From: Hymenopellis radicata | Taxonomy: Eukaryota > Basidiomycota > Agaricomycetes > Agaricales > Physalacriaceae | Assembly (NCBI GenBank): GCA_015501595.1 | Contig: JADNRX010000060.1 | Location: 124,001-188,000, forward strand | Direction of reading: 5' to 3' | DNA: 64,000 bases | Part shown: positions 11,341-21,702 of the stretch, in pieces | Layout: each line of letters opens with the position of its first letter | How positions within the stretch are numbered: position 1 is the first letter of the stretch | The notes under the pieces: model-generated | Told to the model about the DNA's origin: nothing | Databases searched by the model: none | Seen by the model: the letters and a program-made list of their open reading frames with translations, nothing else | Made by a program: the position numbers and the translations under genes

Positions 11341-11868
11341 AACACATAGACCTTATTATTATCATAGAAATCGCACTGTAGATCGCACTGTTATTAGTAC
11401 TATAGAATCGCACTGTTCCCTTTTTCTTCAGGAAGCAGTTCGGAGAGGAGGAGCCTGTTCTAAAGTAGGCTCCAGCCACTTTCGAACCGGCACCTTTCCG
11501 GGAAGGGGGAAAAAAAGTGCTCCTCCATATATTCAGAAGACCGCAACCGCTAGACCGCGAGCCCGTGAACGGCAACGCACTTAGGTCCTGGCAGGCAGAC
11601 ACATGAAACTGAGATGGCGAGGCCTCCCATAATTATTGCAGAAGTGATGGCATAGCGGGAGGTCGAGCAAAGAAAAGAATGACCAGGGAAATCATTAAGA
11701 TTCGAGACCGGCGGCGAAACCGGCACGAATACGAAGGATGCGTAGCCGCTACACTAAGTGGGACAGGCTACGAACACTGAGAGAAGTAGAGTATCGGAAG
11801 TAGAGGAAGACAGGCACAAAGGGAGGCAACAGGTCAGATGACGATCAGCACCTCTACACCTAACAGCC
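11341..11868 (+). other. Noncoding spacer between RNase H and recombinase, copy 2
   Basis: Carries the same ATCGCACTGT triplet of repeats and GGAGCCT/AGGCTCC hairpin as the copy 1 spacer. No gene is seen. Confidence 0.5.
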
Positions 11869-12948
11869 ATGGCGAGAATCGCCCACAAACGGAGCGCGAA
11901 GAAAAAGGCGCCCAAGAACGTCAGGAAGCCGCGCTTACGAGCCAAGAAAGCGGACGACGACATACTATCAGACTACATCCTTGCATTCGGAAACAATTCG
12001 AACCTATCGGACACAGTAAGAGAGACGATAGCGAAATCATGGGCGACCGGGACGAAGAAAGGTCACAGGGTCGGAATGAGGAGCTATCTGAGATGGTGTG
12101 AGGAGTTCGAGATCCGGTAGCTCTGAGATTTCCAGCCCACGAGGAGATCGTCTGCGAGTAACGCGGCGTCATGGACAGGGAAGAAAGGTTCAGCCTCGCT
12201 TGGTCAAAAATCAACGGGATTCGAGCCTTCCACATCGCGAATGGAGAAGAGTGGTTCGAGTCGCAGACGCTGAAGCAGGTCCTAGAGGGTGTCAAGAAGG
12301 AGAGGCCGCGGGAGAAGAAGACGGTACGACCCCCCGTGACGCTGAGAAGGCTGCAGATCCTGGTGGAGGGCCTCGATGCGAACAACGGGAAGGACAATTG
12401 CGTTGCAGCTATGGCCACGATGGCATTCTACGGGCAGTGCAGGCTAGGAGAGCTGATGCCGGACTCGCCAAACCGAGAGAAGTTTGAAGAACAGAACTTC
12501 CCGAAGTACGACGACTTGGGGAGGCGCTATCGGAACACGGGTCGAGGTCGCTCCACCTCCCCTGGACCAAGACGAAGAAGGAGGAGGGCGAGGATGTGAC
12601 AATATGCGCCCAGCGAGGCACCACGGACCCGATAGCCGCACTCAATCACCACACCATGATGAACGACGTGGAAGGAGGAGAGATGCTTGCGTCCTTCATC
12701 GACGAGAGAGGTCAGAGGAAGGTCCTGACGAAGAGAGCCTTTCTGCTGAGGTGTAACGAGATATGGCTGAAGGAGGGGTTGTCGAGACTCACGGGACACT
12801 CCTTCAGGATCGGCGGAACGACCTACTTCTTGCTGAAAGGGAAGGACCCGAACGTGGTTAAGGCGCTCGGGAGGTGGTCATCGGACGCATTTTTGCGCTA
12901 TTGGAGACAACTAGACCAACTAGGATCATGTATATCGAAATGATGTGA
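11869..12948 (+). pseudogene. Tyrosine recombinase, copy 2 (frame-broken)
   Basis: Starts at the same ATG as copies 1 and 3. It has the correct GACCGGGACG near 12047, but loses a C near 12115, gains an A near 12160 and loses further bases (near 12203, 12520 and 12924). Arg (YGQCRLGEL), His/Arg (GHSFRIGG) and Tyr (LRYWRQL) codons are all present but in different frames. The last segment (12596-12943) covers the His, Arg and Tyr boxes. Confidence 0.75.
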
Positions 12949-13431
12949 GGAATAGGGATTCGGCTTGCATGGGAATGGGGGTTCGAGAGCGGGCCCTCGA
13001 CGCGCCGAAGCTTACGGGTGATGGGAGGTTTCGGTCCCCCTATCTCTGCTCACCCCGAGGTCAACCCGGGCGGTCCTCTCCAAGGTCGCCCGAGTTTCCC
13101 CTTTCCCCAGCACACACAACTAGTTGTCTTCGAGAAGAATTTACAACAATGCGATTATACAGAAATCGGTTTACTAGAGTTGACTATGAAAGACAATTTC
13201 CTGTCACTGGATATTCCCAGTCGTGAAATTGAAGCTCCGCGGAGGTTGATGCCGGTAGCGGGAGCGGAGCGCGTTTTCACGCGGAATGAGCCACGTGACC
13301 TCGTGGCTCTTCTCTTTGCACCACGACCAACGAAGTTCGTGGTATCCGTCGTCAGCGGCTTCTAAGCAGAACCGCTTCAAGATAACTTTCGCACTCGGGC
13401 GTCGTGACAAGCACACGCAGACGACGGACCT
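12949..13431 (+). promoter_or_regulatory. Unit junction and gag leader between copies 2 and 3
   Basis: Nearly identical to 5898-6381, including the three consecutive hairpins before the gag ATG. No gene is seen. Confidence 0.5.
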
Positions 13432-16400
13432 ATGGCGGTAATCGACGACGAGGATCGCGCGGCGCATCCCGTACCTCGTAGGATTACCAGGGCGAAGAGC
13501 ACGATCCCAGCCGGGCCGCTCTCGCACGACGATGAGCTATCGAAGGGCCTGGACAAGTTTACAGCAAGATCTAGAAAGGCGGGTCGACCAGGAGGCGAGC
13601 AACTGCAGTCGAATGCTCGGCTCCCTGTTCGGGTCGATGACGCGGAGGCCCAGGCGGGTCCCAAGGACGTGGATTCGTCGCCTGAGAGGCCGGACGCTCC
13701 ACCAGTAGCCAGGAGGCTCTCTTTCGGAGTGAGAGAGGGCCGAGGGGCGGCGAGCGGACTCGGGTCGGCTGCAAAGTCGACGGGTAGAGGAGGGGTCGCG
13801 TCGAGCGCGACGTCGCGGCCTGCCACGCGAGTCAAATTCGTACCGGCAAGAACTCCAGCGGCGCCGTCAGGTGAAGCTGCGAGAACTCGCAGGGATGAGG
13901 GACGAGCGAGGAGGGCAGCGGCGTCGGGCGAGGACGAGACGGACCCGATCTTGGAAGACCTCTCCGACGAGGAGGAGGCAGACGAACCAGTGGCGAGTGA
14001 CGCCGAGGGCCACGACGTGGGTGACACGTCTGGCGGCGAGGAGGAGAGCACAGCGAGTGCGTATACCACCTCAGCCACGGATCGCAGCGAGCTGATCTAG
14101 TTGGTCCACAGGGACAAGTAAAGATAAGGGCCGAGACGCTGGAAATGCGCGCGGCAGCAAAGGAAAGAGAACAGCGAGTTCGTTACCCTTTGCTTCTCCA
14201 GATAGCGGCGAGCTAACTTCTCTTGAACTGTAGAGGCCACCGAGGAGACCTTGGAATGGGACATGGACGACGACGAGGTGAACGCCGCCATGGACCAGCT
14301 TCACGAGGAGGAGTTGGAGAAGCAGAGACTGGCGGAGGAGATGGACGAGTTCATTCCCTCCGACGACGACATGGACGAGGAGTACCTGCCGAGGCCTTCA
14401 GCCGCTAAGAAGGCGAAGCCAGCAGCGAAACCCAAGAGGAGTCTGGGAAAGGCAGTAGACGACGCTTTGGCGAGGTCGCCGCTAGCGAAGGCCTTCAGAC
14501 AGAGATCTTCGAGAGGCAAAGTCTCGTTGGACGCGGTCCACAAGATGAACCAGACGAGGACCTGCGAACGTCCCGCGAGCAGGACGAGGACGAGCCAGAG
14601 GACGACGAGGAGGATGAACCTCAGGTCCAGCAGGAGGAGGAACAGGCTCAAGAAGAGGACGATCCTCTTCCGGAGGTCGTCAAGGAGAGGACGCCACAGC
14701 CTCCGAAGCAGAAGAAGGTAGCGTCTCGACAGGAGATACGGGAGGCGGTCGCCAGGAGCCGCGCCATTAAGGAGGCGCAGGCGCGCAAGGCCGAGGCCGA
14801 GAAGACCTCGAGAGAGCGCGAGCAGGCTGACGCGGCGGAGCAGAAGCGTCGCGAGAAAGGGAAAGAGAAGGAGCTCTCGGACCTGGATCGCGCGAGGCAA
14901 GACGCCCAACGCGAGAAGGAGAGGAGGGCGAAAGCCGAGAAGGAGGTAGAAGCTCACAGACTGGCGAGAGAAAGCTCGATGGACGCGGTCAAGGCCGCGA
15001 CCAGAGAGCGGGACCAGATAAAGGAGAACGCAGAGAGAGCCGTTCGGGAGGCTAAGGCCTTGCTGAAGGAGGCGGACGAGCGGGTAGCCGAGGCTGTTCG
15101 CAGGGAGAAGAAACAGATGAAGGAGTCGGCGAGGCTCGAGAAGGAGAAGGCCAGACAGGACGCGGACAGGTCACAGAGGGCCCCGAGGAATGACTGGGAC
15201 GACGAGCTGCGCAAGGCGGTTCCGGAGTTGAGTCCGCGCTCGGCCATGTCGCTGTTCAAGAAGATAGGCGGCATCATCAAGCAGACGGCCCGGATCTCTC
15301 CAAAGCCGTCAGGAAAGCGAAGCAGGGACAGAGGATCGCCTGAAGAGGAGGAGGTCCAGGTCTCTCCAAAGAGGCCGGACAAGAAGAAGGCGCGGAAACT
15401 CAGGACGCCTCCTTCGGAGGACTTCGAGGAGGAGGCGCCGGTCCCGACGGACCTATCGAGCCCGTTTGCACATAAGAGGCGACGGAGCGAGGACGACTCC
15501 GATGGAGGAGAGAGCAAGAGAGGCAGGATCACGATGGACGACGCCCAGGAAAGAGAGGAGTGGGCCGTCCCGATTCGAGTTTCAGAAGATCCTGCGGGGG
15601 GGGTGGAAGGACCCCATCACGATTGGGATGTGCACGCCGGAGGCATGCGAGGCAGATAGGAACAGGCCGCTCGGCCGTGACTACAGGAGGATCACGGTAG
15701 CGGACGACGGCGCTCTGGGTTGGGAGGCGATAGAAGCGAAGCCCACGCCGGACACCATCTTGGAAGAGGGTCCGTGGTTCGCCGGACTCACGATCATGGC
15801 TGACGCGGTGAAGGCGGCATTTCGTGCCACCGAGGAATAAGCTAGGGGTCAGGCTTACGAGGACCGCCGACGAAATCGCCGATGAGCTCGAGATGCTCAG
15901 AGGACATTGCATTCGGAAGGCGGGGGTCGCTGGACAGTTCAAGGCCGTTCAGATATACGTGGAGTGGGCGATGAGACACACTATACCACCAGATTTGGAG
16001 TGGATCTGTCGACCTGGTCCGAGAAGAGGTGGCGAATCTCCTTGGATCAGGCGGAGAAAGAGGCCAAGAAGTCCCGCGACAGCCGTCTAGACGCGAAGAT
16101 CGAGAACCTGGAGCGCAAAATCCAAAGCGGATCGGGCTCAAACTCTGGGAAGAACGGCTCCTTTCGCAAGGGGAACTCGTCATCCACAGCGAAAGGCTCG
16201 TCGGCTTCCACGGCTAAACCACAGCGGGGGCGACGGTGCATGTACGACGGCTCCACAGAGCACGAGTCGCAAAACTGCCCGGGAGGAGACTCACATATCG
16301 TCGAGCGTGCCCCAAAACGGGGCAAAGGGATGGTCGAAAGAAGGACGGGCAGACGCTTCTTGCTTCGCCTGGAACCAGTCCGCCAAGGGATGCGACCGAC

Positions 16401-16495
16401 CCGGCTGCGGAACGGACACCACCTTCGTCCACGCGTGCGCAATCTGCGCGTCGACGGCACACAACTCCTACCACCACCCGCGCGCCTCTTCGTGA
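13432..16495 (+). CDS. Gag-like protein, copy 3
   Basis: The first exon, 13432-14056, is the best version in the window (open from MAVIDDEDR to the acidic EDETDPILEDLSDEEEADEP). Introns are at 14057-14111 and 14178-14233. The main exon is broken by a missing C near 14538 (GGTCCACAAG against GGTCCCACAAG), an extra T near 15580, and further indels near 15811, 15978 and 16270-16360. The zinc-finger end (CFAWNQSAKGCDRPGC) is open from 16307 to the stop. Function as for copy 1. Confidence 0.75.
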
Positions 16496-18404
16496 GAGCG
16501 GCGCGGGGACGGGGGGGACGCCTTCGCAGGACGAAGTCGTCGGGGTGCAGGGGCGAGAGGTGACGGAGGAGGAGGATCTTTTTCCGATCGTTACGCCGTT
16601 CAGAGCGGACGTTTGGGAAGCTGAGTTGCGGGCGGCGGGAACACTCGAGGAGTTTTGCGGACATCCCGAAGGGGATTAGAGAGGGTTTTTCACTGGGTTT
16701 GGGGGATTTCTATCTTGACGAGACATTCACACCGCCGAACCACACCAAGGTGCCAGAGCATCTGGAGTTCATAGAGCAGAAGTACGCGGAGGAGCGAGCG
16801 AAAGGAAGGTTGCAAGGCGCCTTCACGAAGGAAGAGCTAGAAAGCAGAATAGGTGACTGGTTCCCTGAAGACCGAAGGACTCGGCTGACAATCAGGCAGG
16901 TCATTTTAGATCGGCGCCAATGAACGTTGTGGAACAGCGCCCGGGGAAGCTTCGAATTACTACAGACCACTCGTTCCCACATAAGCCGCTTCCCAAAGAA
17001 TTAATAGACGAACTCGAGGAGCGCAGACAGAACCCGGACATCAAACGGGAGAAGATAAGGATGGATCCGAAGACGACATCAATAAACGCAGTGATTGACA
17101 CGGACAAGTTCCAGTGCAAGTGGGGAACTTTCTCAGAGTGTCTTCTGAGGGTGGCGGAGGCGCCTGAAGGCACTCAGGCAGCCGTTTTCGACGTGGAATC
17201 GGCTTTCCGAAACGTACCAGTACGCCCAGACGAGCGGATCTTCACGGTGGTCATGCTCGGCATTCTCTTTTCGCTGAACCCGACACTGGACTTCGGAGCG
17301 TCACCGTCGCCGGGGATTTTCGGCAGGATCGCAGACGCGATAGTCACGATTTTCCTCTTCTACGGGATTCAAGCGATCCTCAAGTGGGTGGACGACTTCG
17401 TCTTCTTCAGATACCCGCGGAAGCGCCTAGAGAACGGGGATTTCGAATACTCATACTCGGAAGACCTGATATGGGAAATCGCGGGGAGGCTCGGGTGGCC
17501 ATGGGCGTTGGACAAGTTCAAACCATTCGCGTCGGCCTTCCAGTACATAGGCTTCGATTGGGATCTCGAGACGAAGGTCGTCCAGCTGCCTGAGAAGAAG
17601 AAGGTGAAGTATACGGGCAAGATCGAGCCGTATACTGAGAAGGGAGAGATGATGACAAGGAGGGAGGTAGAGTCGATTGTCGGGACCCTAAACCACGTCT
17701 GTTTGGTGGTCCCCGAAGGCCGCTCGCACATGCCTCCGCTCTACAGGTAAGACACCGTTACGAGGCAAGAAGACGCCTGACAACGAGTCCCTAGGTTCAC
17801 GGCGAGTTTTGGCGACAAGCCGCGATACGCGAAACATAAAACGAACGAGGAGTTCGCGAAGGAGCTGCGCTGGTGGCTAGAGAAGCTGAGGGAGGACTTC
17901 GTGGGCATGAAGTGTGTAAGCCCTTCAGAACCAAGAGCGGACATCCTCTTGATGGTAGACGCCTCGACGTCCTGGGGTCTCGGCCTGGTCATCAACGGAA
18001 GGTGGCTGGCGTGGAAGCTCCTTCCAGGATGGAAGACAGAGGGTAGAGAGATCGGATGGGCGGAGATGGTCGTGATTGAGATGGCGCTGCGCACGCTGAA
18101 GGCGATGGGTATTACCGGATGCCACATACGCATACGGTCTGACAACCAGGGAGTGGTTGGGGCGCTGAAGGCGGGACGCTCGAAGGGGAAGCAACAGAAC
18201 GAGATTCTGCGCCGCATCGTGAGCCTCATGCAGGACTACGACATTTGGCTGACGGTCGAATGGGTTTTCGACACACGACAACATAGCGGACGCGCCATCG
18301 AGGGGGGAATTTCCCCAAAGAAGGAGTTGCTGCAGTACCCGCCCGCGATCCCGAGGCACTTAGTTTCTCTATTGGCACCTTCCGTCAAATACCACGAGTT
18401 GTAG
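16496..18404 (+). CDS. RT-RNase H, copy 3 (best-preserved RT)
   Basis: Exons are to 16852, 16900-17746 and 17795-18404. The RT core is open from 16920 for 276 codons with all RT blocks, including DVESAFRNVPV and KWVDDFVFFR. The second splice joins MPPLYR to FTASFGDKPRYAK without a frame break. RNase H (from 17901) carries the DASTSWG, GWAEMVV and SDNQGVV acidic motifs. Near 18266 an extra T, compensated by a lost C near 18315, scrambles the HDNIADAPSRG motif. One extra T near 16654 breaks the N-terminal block. Confidence 0.85.
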
Positions 18405-18932
18405 AACACATAGACCTTATTATTATCATAGAAATCGCACTGTAGATCGCACTGTTATTAGTACTATAGAATCGCACTGTTCCCTTTTTCTTCAGGAAGC
18501 AGTTCGGAGAGGAGGAGCCTGTTCTAAAGTAGGCTCCAGCCACTTTCGAACCGGCACCTTTCCGGGAAGGGGGAAAAAAGTGCTCCTCCATATATTCAGA
18601 AGACCGCAACCGCTAGACCGCGAGCCCGTGAAACGGCAACGCACTTAGGTCCTGGCAGGCAGACACATGAAACTGAGATGGCGAGGCCTCCCATAATTAT
18701 TGCAGAAGTGATGGCATAGCGGGAGGTCGAGCAAAGAAAAGAATGACCAGGGAAATCATTAAGATTCGAGACCGGCGGCGAAACCGGCACGAATACGAAG
18801 GATGCGTAGCCGCTACACTAAGTGGGACAGGCTACGAACACTGAGAGAAGTAGAGTATCGGAAGTAGAGGAAGACAGGCACAAAGGGAGGCAACAGGTCA
18901 GATGACGATCAGCACCTCTACACCTAACAGCC
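18405..18932 (+). other. Noncoding spacer between RNase H and recombinase, copy 3
   Basis: Same repeats and hairpin as in the copy 1 spacer; nothing else recognised. Confidence 0.5.
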
Positions 18933-19609
18933 ATGGCGAGAATCGCCCACAAACGGAGCGCGAAGAAAAAGGCGCCCAAGAACGTCAGGAAGCCGCGCTT
19001 ACGAGCCAAGAAAGCGGACGACGACATACTATCAGACTACATCCTTGCATTCGGAAACAATTCGAACCTATCGGACACAGTAAGAGAGACGATAGCGAAA
19101 TCATGGGCGACCGGGACGAAGAAAGGTCACAGGGTCGGAATGAGGAGCTATCTGAGATGGTGTGAGGAGTTCGAGATCCCGGTAGCTCTGAGATTTCCAG
19201 CCCACGAGGAGATCGTCTGCGAGTACGCGGCGTCATGGACAGGGAAGAAAGGTTCAGCCTCGCTTGGGTCAAAAATCAACGGGATTCGAGCCTTCCACAT
19301 CGCGAATGGAGAAGAGTGGTTCGAGTCGCAGACGCTGAAGCAGGTCCTAGAGGGTGTCAGGAAGGAGAGGCCGCGGGAGAAGAAGACGGTACGACCCCCC
19401 GTGACGCTGAGAAGGCTGCAGATCCTGGTGGAGGGCCTCGATGCGAACAACGGGAAGGACAATTGCGTTGCAGCTATGGCCACGATGGCATTCTACGGGC
19501 AGTGCAGGCTAGGAGAGCTGATGCCGGACTCGCCAAACCGAGAGAAGTTTGAAGAACAGAACTTCCCGAAGTACGACGACTTGGGGGAGGCGCTATCGGA
19601 ACACGGGTC
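18933..19609 (+). pseudogene. Tyrosine recombinase, copy 3 (3'-truncated)
   Basis: Open from the ATG through the catalytic Arg region (MAFYGQCRLGEL) to GEALSEHGS, then element similarity stops at 19609. The His, second Arg and Tyr that complete the active site are missing, so it cannot be an active recombinase. The few codons after the junction (to 19718) are unrelated sequence. This N-terminal half gives the clean reading used to place the start in all copies. Confidence 0.85.
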
Positions 19610-20644
19610 GCACTTTTCTCTCCGCTGTCTTCGAGCCTCTTCCATTTCGTTCGCAAGCCTGATCCGTCGCCTAAGAACGGCGTCGCGACAATCGTCTCTA
19701 AACTGCGATGCTTGTTAATCTTTAATGTAGATGTCACAGAGGTCTAAGTAATACCTTGTGATGACTTTCGACAAGCTTTACCCTCCGCTTAACAAACTTG
19801 TCCGTCTCTGCAGCGTCCGGACACTGGTTAAGCGCCATGTACACATCCTCAACATCATCAGTCCGAAATAATTCTGAAAATCCTGCCAAGTATTAGATGG
19901 ACGTCATTGATACACAGGTATGATGCGACCTACCAGTATCACTGACTACTAAAGTCCGAAACGTGGTCAAGTCGACCCGACGTGCTGCGTCGTCAGCCGG
20001 TTTGCCGGCAAGTAAACAGCGTTAGATATACGGAGCTCATGAACCTAAGGGGATTCGATCAGAAGGAGCGGTATATGCGATAACAACCGGACATACTTCG
20101 ATTCACGTTGGCAGACCTGAGGAAGGATGAGAGGAGCGTGGTTGAGCTATACCAGACACGCACCTCGCAAAGTCTCTGCCGGGCGCACCATAATGGACTA
20201 GTATACCCATCCTTGCCGCATTTCTGTGGCGTGCGTGAGTTTCCCAATTAAACTTACGCAAAAAACGCACGAAGCAATAAAGCCCACATATCAAAGCAGC
20301 ATACTGTGGCTCGTTTATGTCGTCTGGCTTGGGAGGAAATCCATCCGGATCGTTAGCCAGCACTGCGCGCCAGACAGAACTCCAAGCCTTGTTCATGAGA
20401 AGTGTACGGAGTGCCTTGGTCGTGAGTGCCATATTCAAAGCATCGACTATTGTCAAGTGGGAGCAGACCTGAGGCGAGGTGAGCGTGAATTGGGCGGCGT
20501 GAACATAACACGTACCTCATACAGGATATCCAGCGGCATTTCGAGGAGCGTCTTGAGCTCGCCAGTCTTGACAAAGGACTTTTCCGTCTTCTTCGAGACT
20601 TGGCTTGTGCGTTTCGGTATCTTTCTTCGCTTGACGGACGACAT
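19610..20644 (-). pseudogene. F-box-like protein gene, cut at its 3' end by the retrotransposon junction
   Basis: Start is ATG at 20644 (MSSVKRRKIPKRTSQVSKK, a basic N-terminus). Exons that join cleanly are 20516-20644, 20271-20468, 20164-20223, and one from 20116 down. Introns are 47 nt each with GTACGT, GTGCGT and GTGCGT donors. Joined, they read LLEMPLDILYE-VCSHLTIVDALN (F-box), TTKALRTLLM, then YCF-KCGKDGYTSPLWCARQRLCE-VCQRE, a Cys-rich block. Later coding blocks remain (GKPADDAARRVDLTTFRTLVV, RTDDVEDVYMALNQCPDA, DCRDAVLRRRIRLANEMEE) and the last runs straight into the array at 19609. One boundary near 20020 shows a frame break. F-box proteins are SCF ubiquitin-ligase adaptors; this one's target is unknown. 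Confidence 0.7.
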
Positions 20645-20842
20645 GGCTGTTAATGGTGATGATGGTTATTGGCAAAGAGTCACTCGGCACAGCAACCAGC
20701 CGAACGCGACAGGAGTCACTTCACGTGAGCGTGACTCTCTTTGTGGCGACAGCCCTTTGTTCTCTGTCTTTGATAAAGAAGACAATAAAAGATGAATTCC
20801 ACCGCCTCTCTTGACCTCCCCCACGCTCCCGCCACTCTCACA

Positions 20843-21349
20843 ATGTCCAAGAATTCGACGCCATCCTATCACGAAGTGTACCGCGCTAGCGCGTGCGTTC
20901 TATTCTCCTTCATGTCTTCAGTGGCTTGCCACTAATCTAGCTGCAGTCTTGGTTCTGCCCTCACGGACTCTCTCGATGAGCTCATAATGGAAGGCAAAAT
21001 GTCGCCAGAGCTAGGTCGTCGCATCGCTGCACAGGTATCCTCATAGACTCTTTATCGATGTACTTGGATCTAAAACCTCTTTATCAGTTTGACGAGTCCT
21101 ATACCAAGGTTGTTCAGAAAGAGGTTCGCAAGAAAATTTCGATGAAGGTACTATGCATGCTATTTTGCTTATATTTTTTCTTACGCCACGATCTAGGGAA
21201 AGCTACACAGGTACAATCTCTGTGAAGATGTATGGGTGTTTCATGTACGCCAAATCGAATTTAAGGGGGCTGAGACGAAGAGAGATAATAAAGTGACGGT
21301 GAATTGTCCTAAACTCAAGATTGTGGCATGCAGGAACGATGTCCAGTAA
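20843..21349 (+). CDS. TOA2: Transcription initiation factor IIA gamma (small) subunit
   Basis: Binds TBP-DNA with the TFIIA large subunit to support RNA polymerase II initiation. Exons are 20843-20892, 20947-21034, 21088-21147 and 21197-21349, with GT..AG introns of 49-54 nt; together they encode 116 aa. The N-terminal helical part (YHEVYRASALGSALTDSLDELI, MSPELGRRIAAQFDESYTK) and the C-terminal beta-barrel part (GKLHRYNLCEDVWVFHVRQIEFK, VNCPKLKIVACR) match the family in order and length. The exons are too short to show as long frames. It diverges from the F-box gene, 198 bp away. The 3' end faces the minus-strand membrane-protein gene. Confidence 0.93.
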
Positions 21350-21702
21350 AATAAATCCATGATTGTACACTAATACTGAGAATAACTTCGTCTGACAAGG
21401 CGGGTATCAGATTATTGTAAAGGTACATAGGTGGCGCCGTATCCTTAAAACTAATACTCGTGATGGTCTCTATGTGTAGGCAGAATGCAAACAAAACGAT
21501 ACAAATGATTCCAGAGAAGAGATAATATGTCTGTCGTGCGTTCATGATGTCGTGTGTAACCAACCAGTCGTAACGTTCGTTCAAGTTGAAACCGAGCCCG
21601 TTACATACTTCCACCAGCCACCAGCCAACGTCTTGTCTGTCCCAGGCGCAGCGAGAGTGGACGTTGCCGGTGTTTCCTCCGTGGGTGCAGAAACGGTTTC
21701 CA

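Larger units (their letters stand above)
1..19609 (+). mobile_element. Tandem array of a Ngaro/DIRS-like tyrosine-recombinase retrotransposon
   Basis: The same ~7.05 kb unit occurs head to tail: the landmark GATAAGGGCC falls at 9, 7071 and 14123, giving periods of 7062 and 7052 bp. Gene order is Gag, RT-RNase H, tyrosine recombinase. There is no DDE integrase, aspartic protease or LTR pair visible, which is the DIRS/Ngaro pattern. If a unit begins upstream of Gag, the window holds a left-truncated copy (to about 5900), one complete copy (about 5900-12948) and a right-truncated copy ending at 19609. Copies are nearly identical; differences are mostly one-base indels, densest in the middle copy. 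I could not identify the split direct repeats expected at Ngaro termini, so exact ends are unknown. Assignment to Ngaro rather than another YR-retrotransposon group is from the RT sequence style and is moderately sure. Confidence 0.85.

Noticed and set aside
1..19609. LTR retrotransposon (Copia/Gypsy) interpretation of the array
   Set aside because: No long terminal repeat pair, no aspartic protease and no DDE integrase; a tyrosine recombinase is present instead.
21315..21614. Minus-strand frame with a hydrophobic segment (CLHIETITSI region)
   Set aside because: Overlaps the TOA2 3' end antisense; could only be a tail of the membrane protein if extra unseen splicing occurs, so not annotated.
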